NCBI GenBank assembly: GCA_907163375.1
Contig: CAJQUW010003148.1
Span: 124,001-188,000, forward strand
Direction of reading: 5' to 3'
DNA length: 64,000 nt
From: Prostheceraeus crozeri
Lineage: Eukaryota > Platyhelminthes > Polycladida > Euryleptidae
The position numbers and the translations under genes were made by a program. Of this stretch, positions 21,774-33,872 are shown piece by piece (the stretch's first letter is position 1; each line of letters begins with the position of its first letter). The notes beneath the pieces are model-generated. The model was not told the DNA's origin and did no database searches. It was given only the letters and a program-made list of their open reading frames with translations.

Positions 21774-22310
21774 TAAAATATTTGAAATTTTCTATTGTTT
21801 TTTATCGCTTAAGTAAACATTTTGGGAAGTAGAAACAAACAGTGCCGCAAGTCGATCTAAGAAAAAGTCTCAATAGATTGCTCGACCCTGTTAACCTAGG
21901 AATAGACTCCATTATCACGATGCCATGGCACTTCTGTGGCCAAAAGCATAAAATTATCATAAAAAATGAATATTTCTTGGATTTTGGTGGCCTCATGGGG
22001 CGGCCATTTTGCATTTAATTGAGTATGAGATGGTTGAATTGGCTTGTACATAGTCTCAGTAAATTGCTCGACCCTGTTAACCTAGGATTAGACTCCATTA
22101 TCACTATGCTTTGTGACTTCTATGCTCTGTTATTATGACGGCAATGACGTGGCGGCCATCTTGGACGCCATTTTGAATTTAGGGGTCATGGTCCTCGATC
22201 TGGAATGTCTACCCAAGTTTTTTTTATCATCCTAGGGATCCTTTACAAGAATCAAGAGTCAAAATGCGGGGACATATTTTTGCACAATCATCCCCCTCAG
22301 CCCCCGGACT

Positions 22311-24024
22311 ATATGGTAAAATCAAGTCTACCAAAGTCACTGGCATGGATTTCTATATAGTATAGTATATCGGGATGACACACTACCGATATCTATATAC
22401 ATTCGTAGTCCTGTTTTGAAGAAAGTTGATTGTTAAGTATCACGATTACTATTACTTTCTCAAAGTGACTTTTAAATGTGTTGTCGATGGTTGTAGCACA
22501 AATTGTAGAACCCGAATAGAAAACAAGATCATACTATTTCATTTCATTGTTTCCCAAAAGACGCTGAAAGATTCAGGAAAATATTGGCTGCAAAATATTC
22601 GAGAATTTGAAGAGGGAATTTGGAATCACATAATATCGGGAACATCTACTTGCACAACTAGTGCATGCATGAATGCCTCTTTATATTATTCCACGAGCTT
22701 TGCGTATGGTTTTTATAGAGGATAGATTGCGCATTTCGCAATTGACTGAAGTTGTAGAATTTTCGGGGGCATCCATTTCAATCGTTCTTAACAAACAACT
22801 TTGTATAAATCGATCATGCATTTTAAGAAAAATACATGAGAATTTGCTAGACGACTTCTGCACCTTTCGAATACAGACTTGGACGGATAGCCTTTACATC
22901 CAGATTTCCATACTGATATGTAGTTTTTCATACAACAATTGACGAATCATTTCAGTACAGAAAATTGAAATGAATGTCCAATTTCAAATCATCGCGATAA
23001 AAGTTCTTGCCAACAAATGCAAAGAAGTTTTTCGAAAACTTTGCATTAGTTCTTGTGGATTAGATTTTTTAGGGCTTTCTTTATGCGGATTTTCAATAAA
23101 TTCCATGCTTTTATGGTCATGTCCATCAGACAATTTTTTGGTACAATTAAGCCATGGTAAGAAAATACAGCAAATAATCCTGTTCGTCTAAGTTGAAGTA
23201 GTGTCGGACGAGGTCACTTCTCAATTGATTTGAATCAAATAACACGAAGGACTACAATTTTTAATGATGACTTTTCTGACTATAAATCCATCAAAGCTTT
23301 ACATATAATGCCATATTCTTAAGTCCGAGCTTGTGGGTTCAGGCATGATTGAAAAATATCTCGACAAAATCCAAATTAATTGATTCTGAGCTATCAACAG
23401 CAACGTTCAAAGCTTTGGGGCACTTCAGAATGCTTAGAAAGGAAATCATTTTGCTCTTTCTGCATCAGTTACATCCTCTACAGATATCAAATTTTTTCCA
23501 CATGAAGACTATCGATAGCAGCTAAAACGGCACTCGAGTGAATTTGTCCGAAGAGGACATACTTAGAACCACAAAAAGATATGAAACACTAATTACACTC
23601 AAAGGGTTTTGGTGGACTGGATCATGTCGTAAAATGACTCTCCACTCAAGCTAAGAGATTTTGAGACCACCCAAGCTTCTAGAATGACACCAAGGAAACG
23701 TTCCAGATAATCAAGTTTACAATTCTGGGTTAATTATATAGGATCGGAAAACAGGGTCGTGGATAGCATTAGAGGCTCATGCGACTTGCCAGAGCCGAAC
23801 AGAGAACAATCCCTGTGCGACTTTTGTGCAGTAACCGGGCCGCTACTGCGTCTGAAACGTTGATGATCTTCTTTCTTTTGATCTTTTCTATATGATCATT
23901 GTTTTTTTGGACTGACTATTTTTATTATATTAAGGAAATGGTGGCCGCGCAAGTGCATGTACATCAGCAAAAGCAAGCACGCATAGTTTAATTGAATTAT
24001 TATTGAATTAATATTTTTTGGTAT
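22311..24024. other. Mostly non-coding stretch
   Basis: Apart from a faint mariner-like trace at 22690-22870, the open frames here (for example 22426-22725 and 22970-23191) match nothing I know. One has KCVVDGC at its start, which could hint at a THAP-type finger, but the rest does not fit well enough. Confidence 0.35.
22690..22870 (+). pseudogene. Possible remnant of a mariner transposase helix-turn-helix
   Basis: The frame reads IEDRLRISQLTEVV followed by ISIVLNKQLCINRSC. This resembles the second helix-turn-helix of mariner transposases (DDRR..I..IA...G.S.GSV..IL...L...). Nothing of the DDE domain follows. Weak evidence; it could be chance. Confidence 0.3.
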
Positions 24025-24032
24025 GCTATAAA

Positions 24033-25063
24033 CCAATGATGGGCAACCATGATAGCAAGCCACCAATTTTAGAAGGCAGTAGTATAGGCTTAATATTCTT
24101 TTATTCCTTACTTTTAAGTGCACATATGGGCTGCTGCACCGTACGTGCATATATAGTGGTCGTATTGCATAACAAAATTTTGCATGTAAGTGCATTCAGC
24201 AGCATTGTGCGCAACTAATTTCTTTAATATTAAAGAATCATAATTTACTTTCTACAATTCATGTGTGTATTGAAGAGCAAATAGGCCTATAACAAATCAG
24301 GAATCTTTTCTTTAGTGTAATTAAACGGTTATTTGACTTTTTTTTATTTGACCGACATTGCTTTATTTCATCGAAAAACACCGGTCTTTAGGTGCAGTGC
24401 AACTATCCACCTGAAAGCCGCACAATATAAAGTTGAATTTGCTGCAATTATTTATCATGCTATATGTAGGCTACATGCGTGTACATATGTCATACAAACA
24501 TATGCGGCTTTCAAAATCGTGCATGGGCTCCACAAATGATGTCGAGTACTAAATACCAATCGAGTATACGACATAAATATTAATGTTGTAGTATGCAAAT
24601 GAAATTCAGCAAGAATATTTGAAAAAAATGTTGGCCCGTCAAAATCTTGCTTTTGGATTCATCTACTCGTAGTCAAGGTCTAATTGACATAGTTTCTTTC
24701 TAGGTTCATTGAGGCATGGTTTATTACGTGGAGAAACATGCTCAGCAGGGCACGAATACTATGTGACTTAGCATAAACTGGCGCAGGTGATGACGATTTT
24801 GCGCTTATAGGAGAAGACATTCATTACGAAAGGAGCATGGCTGGATAATTCGAATGTGGATCATAATTTTGTGTTTATGTTTTTTGTGAATCATATTGCT
24901 CATTTAACTGTTAATTAATGGTTTTGAAAATTCTAAAGAGGATGCCTCACCCTCAGATGCACCTCCCAAAGGTCGAAGTCGGAGTGAGTCATTTTCACAT
25001 CATCGATTCAAATGTCCGCGGACCACCCAATATGTCCCGGTGGGCCACGCGTTGCCCACCAAT
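24033..25063. mobile_element. Non-autonomous hAT-type element (1,031 bp)
   Basis: The ends are CCAATGATGGGCAACC and, inverted, ATTGGTGGGCAACGC, matching the TGGGCAAC termini of many hAT elements. The flanks GCTATAAA (24025-24032) and GCTATAAG (25064-25071) agree at seven of eight positions, the 8-bp duplication expected for hAT. The right end also has the GTGGGCCACGCG subterminal word. No transposase is encoded. Confidence 0.75.
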
Positions 25064-25071
25064 GCTATAAG

Positions 25072-26834
25072 CGCTTAATTTTCATGTCATGCACTCTGTG
25101 TGTTTCGCTCTATTTATTCATGTGAGGAATGAATATATAGCGTCCATGAAGTCAGCCTGGGGATTTAAAATAAAATCATAAAACACGGGTGCCACTGTTG
25201 AGAGCCACCCTATTCCCCTAAGATTGAGGTGTACCAGCATCTGCCACCTCCTATTTTCGATAAAAACGCACTCAGTTGAGATCAGAAATTCAAATGGCCA
25301 GGTTGTGACGTTATCCTAACCAGCAAATATCGAACTCTGTAAATCCTTGCCACTCGTCAACCAAAACTTGGAGACATTAAATTCACTCTAAATTGAATGC
25401 ATCAGCAAATTATTTCGCAAAAGCATCTTAAAGATTTAGCATTATGCCGGTTTAAACTGGCACAATGACGGGGCTGTGAAGTTGGCTTCGCCATTTTCTG
25501 TGCCAACCATTTCTATGCAAATGTACTCCTTCGAGGTGTGACAGCATTTCCACGAATTTCACCCGAAAGACTCTTCTCGATCTGACTGGCACAAAGACCA
25601 ACGTGCGGTGCTAGCAATCTCACTTTGACGGAGCTAAGATTCAATCGCTCCTAAATTTACAGTACAGCACAATTGGCGTATGCTCGGTCTAATTGTGGCA
25701 TTAGTTTTTTTAAAATTCGGTCATCTTATTGCTTGCTATAAACAGTAATTCATTGCTTGCTATAAACAGTCAATTAGAACACGCTGGGTTGTGACTTCTT
25801 ACACCGTTGCTGTGCGATAAGGCTACTGTCTAAAGATTTACGGCCTTAGCTATTATTCTTAAAATGACCTACAATACCTTATTACCTTTATATACTTTAT
25901 ATATACATAAGTATATTATACCTTATATACTTTATTACCTTATGACCTTATTACAAAATTTTACAAATATTGTATGCTTCAGTAATTTGATTCCTCTTGA
26001 GCCTATTTTACGTAGGGGGAGTTCTGGATTCCCCGCACAACAGGGGTGTACAACTTGTTTTTATAGAGGGCCAATTTTTGTAGTGTAAAGTATTGGCGGG
26101 CCATTTTTATTTTTCATTTTAGATTTATGCCACTTTTCAAGTATTTATGCTTTGCAATGCCATCATTGTCGCTAATCTTGACTTCAATTTCAGTCATAAG
26201 CTATTTCAAAATGATATAAGCTTTGGACAAAAAAGTAGCGAGTGAAGAGTGCGAAGAATGCAAGTTTGCATTAACGTCTATTCACAACACATCATAATCA
26301 GTTATCCGGAATCTTTGTATAATTATACATTCACATTGCTGATGCTGTTTTTATATTAAAAGGAATTTGCTGTACAAAGGAAATTTTCAAAATTCCCAGG
26401 CAACACAAGTATCAGAGATAGTTGTGTAATAGTATTGATACTCGTGTGTGTACATTAAATGAAAAACACATTACTGACTGATGAAATACTATATTGCATA
26501 AATGGGCCCACGGTATGTAGTCAGCAGGACAGAGGATGAAGTTTGAGGTCATGCCCAGGACCAAGATCAGCAGTATGAAGTCAGGTATCAAATGTCAAAC
26601 AAAAATATATCAAATTGTACATAATTTTGTATGTCATTGTATTCTGATGGTTGATGATAAAAAGTTTACTTTTAGGACATTGTTATAACATAAACTTCTT
26701 CATATTTCAAGCTCCTCGTATTACCCAGTTCTAATTGTTTCCATTTCTTCGACGAAATCTCATTTTGGCTTTTTATTTTCTGTAATTGTGTTAGGTTTGT
26801 TTTTCCTGCCTTTTCTTTTTAAAAATTATTGACC
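25072..26834. other. Non-coding stretch with one solo hAT-like end
   Basis: CAGGGGTGTACAAC at 26041 with GGGCCAATTTTTGTAGTG and GGCGGGCCAT just inside is a typical hAT left terminus. I found no matching right end before 26.9 kb. Simple TATACTTTA repeats lie near 25865-25950. No gene is supported. Confidence 0.45.
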
Positions 26835-26962
26835 CGGTCGAATTGGATTTCAAATGTATTTTGCTCATTGCTATCATCTTCTACAATCTTCAAGATATCA
26901 TCCAGTTTCTCTTTAATAAGTCAATTCCCAATACATGTACATTTTGTAAAACATAAGTATTA

Positions 26963-28927
26963 CCGTATTCTCTCTTTTAATGACGCACTCTCAATTATTG
27001 ACCCACTCTCTAATAATGACGCACCCTAATAAAGGGCTACCAAATAATGACGCACTCTCAAATAATGACCCACTCTCTAATAATGACGCACCCCAATAAA
27101 GGGCTACCAAATAATGACACACTCTCTAATAGTGACGTACTTTAACATAGATTATCATTAACCATTAGACACTCGACAGGAGTGTGAGTCATCAATTTTG
27201 CTGTGGAATATTCATCGAAAGAATATCGGTGTAACCTTGACAACTCAAGATGAGAGTCGTTAAAATTGTTTGTAGTCATTAGACATTCGGCGTGCACAAG
27301 TAGCGGTGGAAGATGAAGAGATCTTTGAGCGCTTCAGTAAAACTTCAAGCAGTGGAGCTTGCTAATAAAACCTCGAAGAGAAATGCTGCGAAGGAATTTA
27401 AGGTAGACCGTAAGCAGATCCAAAGATGGTGCCAGAATGTGGCCAAATTGAAGACATGTAACCCAAATGCCAAGCGTCTACCTGGCGCAGGCAGACATTT
27501 GATATCAGAAAAAATGGAGGAGTTATTATTGGAATGGATCACTGACCAACGGAGCAAATCTGTCAGAGTGAGTCGCAAACTTATACAGCGGAAAGCGAAA
27601 GCTTTATTTCTCGAACTTGAAAGTGATAATGTAAACTTTGTAGCCAGTGAAGGATGGCTTTTCAGATTCTTACGTAGAAACAATTACAGCCTTCGCAAAC
27701 GGACAACTGTATCCCAAAAAAGTCCAGACGACTTGAAAGAAAAGGTTATGGACTACATTTTGTACGTTGATGCGCTAAAGAATAGCTGCGCTTATCCTCC
27801 GTCTAACATAGGCGCAGCCGATGAGACGGCTGTATTCATTGATCCAATACAGAATACAACGATTGAAAAAACTGGCTCAAAAACTATTTCAATTTTTAGT
27901 ACCGGACATCATAAAGCAAAATTCACAGTGATGTTGAGTGCTAAAGCTGATGGAACAAAGTTGAAACCTTTCATTTGCCTGAAGGGAAAAAGAATACCGA
28001 AAGATCTCATTGATTTCAAGACCTATTATTTGTATGACGGAAAATGGATGGATGAATGAGAGTACCACCAAAGAATGGATTCAGAAAGTTTGGGGAACGT
28101 TGTCTTTCGGGCGTCGATTACTTTCGTGGGACTCATTTAATACACAGCGAACCAAATCTGTGAAGAAACAAATGGAAAAATTACAAACTGACATCGCCAT
28201 GATTCCTGGAGGGTGTACTTCACTTCTTCAGGCACCAGATGTCTGTTGGATCAAGAATTTCAAGACTGCTTACGTTGAGCTCTATGAAGATTGGATTAGA
28301 ACTGACGGTATTCATCCAAGAACTGCAGCTGGGAATCCAGTACCACCATCCAAACTACAGTTATGTCAGTGGGCAGTGAATGCATGGGATTCTTTGGATA
28401 AAAGTCTTATTGTGAATTCCTTCAAAGTTTGCGGCTTAACAACTAAAGGTGATGGATCGGAGTATGACCTCATCCATGCTGTGAAGCAGTTGGACCTATG
28501 CGATGAAATAAATCGGCGGCGAAATGAATGCCATGTATTGAAGATGACGTCTTCTCAAGCAGTGATGATGAAAGTCTTACAGATAGTGATGGCAATTCTT
28601 CTCTTGAAAATGATGACTGAATGGTAGGATTGTATACATTATTATTCAATTAAATTTTGGTCGTTTGAAATTTGCTTTATGAAAACTATTTCGGGAATAA
28701 TAGGCAGTGATGATTATTTTTTGGCATCGAATTCGAACCTGATTTGAAATCATTTAAAATCAAGGAAACTATTAAAGATATATATTCTGTAATATGGATG
28801 CAAGTAGACAGATATAACTTATTATTTATGACACACTCTCAAATAATGACACACTCTCTATTAGTGACCCATTATAAAAAGAAAATGTTTAATTATGACC
28901 CCTGCGTCATTAAAAGAGAGAATACGG
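26963..28927 (+). mobile_element. pogo/Tigger-type DNA transposon (1,965 bp)
   Basis: A perfect 25-base terminal inverted repeat starts CCGTATTCTCTCTTTTAATG on each side. TA flanks at 26961-26962 and 28928-28929 are the target duplication of the Tc1/mariner-pogo group. Both ends carry TGACNCACTCTC boxes in the same orientation; at the left they form a 67-bp tandem repeat (26982, 27049, 27116). The element encodes a CENP-B-like DDE transposase. Confidence 0.9.
27313..28620 (+). pseudogene. pogo/Tigger transposase, two frameshifts
   Basis: Cuts and pastes the surrounding element. The N-terminus has a Psq/CENP-B helix-turn-helix (KRNAAKEFKVDRKQIQRW) and a Tc5-type DNA-binding domain (about 60-140). 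The catalytic core follows: D1 in AADETAVFID, D2 in LLSWDSFN and D3 in CTSLLQAPDV. The first frame ends at 28059; the second, with D2 and D3, opens at about 28010, so a frameshift lies near 28015-28040. A second shift near 28540 is likely, because a third frame then gives the usual acidic Ser/Asp-rich C-terminus ending at 28620. The ATG at 27313 is the first in frame and starts a typical pogo N-terminus. Confidence 0.88.
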
Positions 28928-29215
28928 TATTTTAGACAGAATGGAATTTCTGCACATGGATCCTGTCTAGAATCAACATTAACAGATTCTGATCTGTGTT
29001 TAGCATCAATACCAATTTAAATTATTACCTTTCATTTCCATATTAATGATGATCGAAGTGTCTTAACCAGATTGCAGTTTCGTTAACAGAGATCGACTTA
29101 AGGTTTGTGGAGTGTCTCAATATGCTAATTGCTTCTTTCAGTATTTTGGTCATATCTGCACGGTGTGGACTTCACCTAATTTTTCCATATATAAGTCAAC
29201 AAATTTATCTTGTCC

Positions 29216-30660
29216 AAGATTGGTTCAGCTGATTTTCCACTAGAAAATTTTACAGTTAAAGGTATCCATCGGTATGCAGATGGTGCATGTTACATAAAGT
29301 AATTTCTGAGAATTCATATTATGTAAATCGTCATACTTTCATAATAACGAGATAGTAACATGCACTTAAGGTACGTGCTAAAATCAATAGCCAAATGTCT
29401 TAACAGTTGAACGACAAATCTCGGTCAAACGTGTCGTAAGGCAACCTTAAAGAGAATATATTTTATGCAACTAATCGCCTTAAGAATTACATAATTAAAT
29501 CGTTAAATACTTTGAATATATGGTGTCGATTAACAATTTTATAAAGAAAGAATATCGCAAAAGGTTTCATTGCACCGATATATTTCGCCGGCTCTCTACG
29601 GGATGCACTCCGGAATGACAAGTAAGGTATGATGTGAACACATGTAACGGTCAGAAGACAATCATATGACGCAGCATGACATGACTGATGCGTAATAAGA
29701 CGAGACAATAAAGCATGAAATACAATAAAACATGAAAGTCAAGACTAATAATAAAGTTAGCAAGGTAAGGAAAGGGTAAATACTGTCTCCTTCTGGACGC
29801 AAAGGTCTGGCTTCGATCTAGAAATGTGCAGAGCCTCTAATACACCAAGATGAAGCTTACACCTTCCTCTCTTCAGCAAAGAGAATCCTGGGGAGGAGGA
29901 TAGCCACATCATTGTGTTAGCCACATGTTGTTAAATATTTAACAACACATTTTTGCTCTTTTGTGGCCTAGGGCCATGAATCATGAACAACCATTGCTGA
30001 CAAGAAAAGCAGAATAAGTTTTTTTATCTATGCAATGAAAGTATAAATGAGAAGTGATATAATAAAAGTAGCATGTTATGCAGTCATTCAGCTTGTTCAA
30101 CCATTCTAGATTTTTTGAGATACTTTGAGTCATTCCGAGCTGCACTGGCGAGCCTCTCCTTGGAAGGCGAAACGCAGCGTCTGAGGCTGTCAATGAACTT
30201 TTGAGCTTAAACTGTTCAAGTCGGGCGATATCTTTCTATTACATATACATACCAGTATACATGTATTCACTTGATGAGAACAATCTTTCTGGTATTGTGG
30301 TAACCAAATGTCATCGAATTTTGGAAACAATATGTATAAAAAGACACCAAGCTTCATGAATGACAAAGAGGAATCGAGTCCGCTTTTGTTGAATTTATTG
30401 ATGAGCGACAATATACTAAGTTTTCTGTCTTGCTTTTAGCACTTCTATTTAGCCTCAGTGCAGATATCCTTGATGATTTTGTTCCCTCTGAGTAATTTAC
30501 AGAAAATTCCGGGATCGAATCCCGGGATTTTTCATAACTAATCCCGCATAATTGTACATAAGCCGATTTTCTTTTAGTTATTTGTACATACTTTGATGAT
30601 TTACATTCTTGTACAACTACGATTTCCATTCATTTTGAGAAATATACACCAGATTATTAT
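29216..30660. other. Non-coding stretch
   Basis: Parts at 29360-29490 and 29930-30040 belong to the inverted backbone duplication. A short GATCGAATCCCGGGAT palindromic word lies near 30512-30530. No gene is supported. Confidence 0.4.
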
Positions 30661-30662
30661 TA

Positions 30663-32048
30663 TACTCAGTGACAAAAAGAATGAAACAAGTCCTGATATG
30701 AATACTTATGACTTAAACTTGGTTGTACTGTACGTTTGTTTGTTGTTTGTAAAAGGAGAACTCGAATGCTTTACTCAAAAACATTTAATTTGATACTCAT
30801 GATTTCATCAACTTAAGTTAGAAACGGGTGTGACCACCGCGAGCATCCAAACAGGCATCGATGCGTGAGGGCATGGATGAGCACAGTCGCTGGATGAATG
30901 CCAGGTCGAAGAGGTTCCACTGCTCGATCAGTCTGTCGGCCAACATCTTCAAAGACACTGGTGGGTGGTTGTACCTCTCCCTCACTCTGCGACCAAGTTC
31001 ATCCCAGCAGTGCTCGATGGGGAAGAGGTCGAGAGAACGTAAGGGCCATTCCAAGGTTGGGATTCCACTGCTTGCTATCCTGTTAGAGACCACTGAAGCG
31101 CGATGGGGCCTTGCGTTGTCATCCTGAAAAATCAATTGATTCGATGTCACTGCTGGAACCACGACCGGTGTCACGATCTCGTCGGCATATCGCTGTCCTG
31201 TCAATGTTCCTTTCACTACGATTGCTGGTGTTTTTCCATTGTGCCAGATACCGGCCCAAACCATGACACTACCGCCGCCGTACCGGTTGTGTTCTTTGAC
31301 GCAACATGGAGCAAATCGTTCACTTGGCAAGCGATGAACACGGATCCGACCATCGTTGAAATCGAGAGTAAACCTCGATTCATCAGTCCAGAGCACACGT
31401 TCCCACTGACTGTCACTCCACGACTGATGACCTTGACACCACATCACTCGTCTCCTTCGATGTTCCAGGCTCAGCGGAATTCTCGCAGCGGGTCGTCGAG
31501 ACTGTATACCAGCTTCTCGCAATCTTCGATATGCAGTTCGAACGCTACAGGCAACGTTCCCAGCAACCTTCCAGTACACAATTAGCTTCGGGACGGCTTT
31601 TTAGCAGCTAAAACTAAGCGTGCATCTGTCCGCTTGGATGATACCCTTGGTCTTCCTGATCCGTTCTTCTTTTCCACATTTCCTTCTGCTTTCCAACGAC
31701 ACCACCACCTCCATACAACGACCTTTGAAATTTTCAATTCTTTCGCAACAGTTGTAGAACTTTGCCCACAACGCATCATCCCAATTGCCATTCCTCTGGT
31801 AAAGTTATCGTGCGCCATTTCATAAGTCAAATCTGGTCAGCAGTAGGTGGTGATTCTGTTCAACTTCTAACTGTTACTGTGATCAATATCAAATTTTGAA
31901 ATTTGATGGTTCTATATCATATCCCTTATCATATGGAGTTCAATGGTGATACATAGAAAGCGAGATATCATCTCAAACCATAGAAAAAATTAAACAAACT
32001 TCCATTCAAGTCAATGATAGTTGGTTTCATTACTTATGTCAGTGAGTA
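30663..32048 (-). mobile_element. Tc1-like transposon (1,386 bp)
   Basis: The ends read TACTCASTGACAWAARKAATGAAAC in inverted orientation, with TA at 30661-30662 and at 32049-32050. The length is normal for Tc1 elements. One transposase gene fills the interior. Confidence 0.85.
30818..31830 (-). pseudogene. Tc1 transposase (DD34E), one frameshift
   Basis: Transposase of the surrounding element. The N-terminal paired-like helix-turn-helix (residues about 8-70, with WRWWCRW and GRPR) is in the frame 31830-31582. The rest is in the frame ending at 30818. Motifs are D1 in WTDESRF, D2 in FQDDNARPH and E in DLFPIEH, with 34 residues between D2 and E by hand count. The break is near 31590-31600, in an A-run where five A are present and six would restore the frame. 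The end GGHTRF is typical for the family. The usual SPDLNPIE is changed to SLDLFPIE, so some decay is present. The other strand's 160-codon frame is a shadow. Confidence 0.9.
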
Positions 32049-32141
32049 TATAATCCCGAAACTTATGTAGAGCTAAATTTCATTATTTGATCGGTTTATA
32101 TGTCAGACTAAACACGCCGGAAGTCAAACGAATCGATAGCA

Positions 32142-32143
<2 letters not shown>

Positions 32144-32181
<38 letters not shown>
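32144..32181 (+). repeat. (TA)n microsatellite
   Basis: About 18 TA units directly left of the DD41D mariner. Confidence 0.95.
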
Positions 32182-32183
<2 letters not shown>

Positions 32184-32192
32184 GAGCATAAA

Positions 32193-33872
32193 CCAGATGT
32201 AATTAAACACTCTTCAATCAGTCCTAAATCCCAAACTGTGCCGCTGATTGCGCTGAAATGAATATTTCCAATGGTATAACTTAGGTGTTGATAAAGCATT
32301 AACCCATTTGAAGTTATTGTTTTTTGTTGCAGAGAAATAGATCAATAATCAATTGCCTCGTGAATAATAAAAACAGCAGTACTTAGTTAAAAAATCATCT
32401 TTTATACAACATCGTCTTTCACAGTTTTTTACACAATTAATCACTGACACCAGGTTTTTACTCTATAAAAAGAAAAAATCACCGCAAATGCTCAAAATGA
32501 GTACCGTTCACTTCGATGCACTCTCTTAAGAGGATTTCCACTGAGCGACACGCAGTTTGAACTAGGGATAATGAATTTGACCGAAATGCGTTCAAAATTT
32601 CATATTTTAGCTCATCCAGAGTCCTTGGAGAATTGGTGTACAGAGTTTTGAACAACACCCCATGCAAAAAAATATAACGGTGTTAAATCAGGACGTCGAG
32701 GGGCCATTCAATCTCACCGCGTCACCCTATCCATCGCCATTCAAATTTTCTGTCCAGCCATTGACGAGCTTGCTTGCTATATTGGACTGACGCACCATCG
32801 TGTTGAAACCATCGTGTCAATGAGCAACGGCCGGATAGAATTCGGTCTCAAGAAGAGAATTCTTCTTTCACCCGTAACAGTCGATGGAAAGAAAAATGGA
32901 CCGATGAATCCTTTGCATGACATACCAGCCCAAACAATGACACCGGGAGAATTAACGTGTTTTCAAGCGTAGCATGCGGATTTTCAGAGGGGTAGTAGAC
33001 CGTGTTATGACGATTGACGCTCCCGTTGAGTTTAAATTGCGCTTCATCAGTCCATATTATTTTTTCAAGGAATTCGTCGTCGTCTGCCTTCAGTTGTAAT
33101 AACTCCTCACAGCATTCAACACGTCGATCAAAATCGTCCTTTGATATTCCTTGCACCAAATGCGGTTGAAAATGGGTCAAACCCGAGTCTCGTAAAAGTC
33201 GTTGAACAGAAGAACGTGATAACTGAATCTCAAGTGATAAACGTCGACTTGATGTTCGGACACCCGATTGGTGACTCGTTTCTGATTGTCGTCCGAACCG
33301 GAAGTTTGTGATCGTCCGCTGCGCTGAAGGTCGATGTCACAGTCCGTTGATTCGAATTTAGAGACGATATCGGCAACCGTTTGTCTTCTGGCAGAAATTC
33401 CAAATTCCTTTTTCAAGCGTCGAACAGCTTCAGTTGGTTGTCGGTTTGATAAAAGAATTTTACTGCTGCAACTCGTTCTGGTATGGTAAGGTGACCAATT
33501 TCAGCTAAATGTTCTTTACAATTTACGATTGCGAGTTGATTGGCTGCAACCGGCCAATCAGAATGTTTTATCAGCGTAAATTCTTGGAAATACATCCCTT
33601 CAAATTGCGAATGTTTTCCTGGAAATCGCTTTGACTGCTACTGAATACTGGTGTTAGTTGATAGGGAGGCAGTGATGAAATTTAGTATGGGTTGAAGCAC
33701 AAGAAAACTCGCAACTTCATGGACACACCACTGAAAAACTATAACTTCAAATGGGTTAATGTTTTATCAATACGTAAGTTATAACATAAAAAATATTCAT
33801 GCGAAATTTCAGCGTAATCGGCGGTATAGTTTATGAGTTAGGACTGATTGAAGAGTGTCTAGTTACATCTGG
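32193..33872 (-). mobile_element. Decayed DD41D mariner-like element
   Basis: The ends CCAGATGTAATTAAACACTC and, inverted, CCAGATGTAACTAGACACTC start terminal repeats of about 130 bases. The repeats share TCTTCAATCAGTCCTAA and AACCCATTTGAAGTTAT further in. The right end touches the target site of the hAT element at 33875, so the hAT landed within two bases of the mariner terminus. No clear TA flank is left. Confidence 0.75.
32479..33595 (-). pseudogene. DD41D mariner transposase, several frameshifts
   Basis: Pieces lie in several frames: helix-turn-helix parts at 33595-33180, then D1 in IIWTDEAQFKLNG (about 33050), D2 in WFQHDGAS (about 32810) and a block RRPDLTPLYFFAWG (about 32690). By hand count 41 residues separate D2 from the last catalytic position, which fits the DD41D lineage. 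That position reads TAT (Tyr) instead of Asp. There is also a stop inside the D2-D3 spacer. The gene is therefore dead by several changes. Confidence 0.75.

Larger units (their letters stand above)
19337..22310. mobile_element. 3-kb DNA transposon with long terminal inverted repeats
   Basis: The left arm (19337-20010) and right arm (about 21865-22310) are inverted copies of each other over several hundred bases, interrupted on the left by extra tandem units. Both outer ends read (T)AGTCC..GGGGCTGAGGGGG. If the element starts at TAGTCC, TAT flanks each side (19333-19335 and 22312-22314), a possible 3-bp target duplication. Inside is a Cys-rich protein gene (20784-21773). I cannot assign a superfamily with confidence; no DDE core is visible, so the catalytic gene may be missing. 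Confidence 0.75.
26835..30040 (+). repeat. Backbone segment duplicated in inverted orientation at 44.58-49.17 kb
   Basis: After removing the pogo insertion (26963-28927), the segment aligns along most of its length with the reverse complement of 44580-49170 minus its own insertions. Landmarks: GGATCCTGTCTAGAATCAAC (28969 and inverted near 49025), TTTTTCCATATA near 29183 and inverted near 45060, and AGAGAATATATTTTATG near 29451 and inverted near 44750. One arm has an extra 440 bases (about 29490-29930). Identity by eye is about 75-80%. Confidence 0.7.

Noticed and set aside
22426..22725. THAP-finger gene
   Set aside because: Only the first Cys pair resembles THAP; the later conserved residues are absent.
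31103..31585. 160-codon plus-strand frame
   Set aside because: Antisense of the Tc1 transposase.
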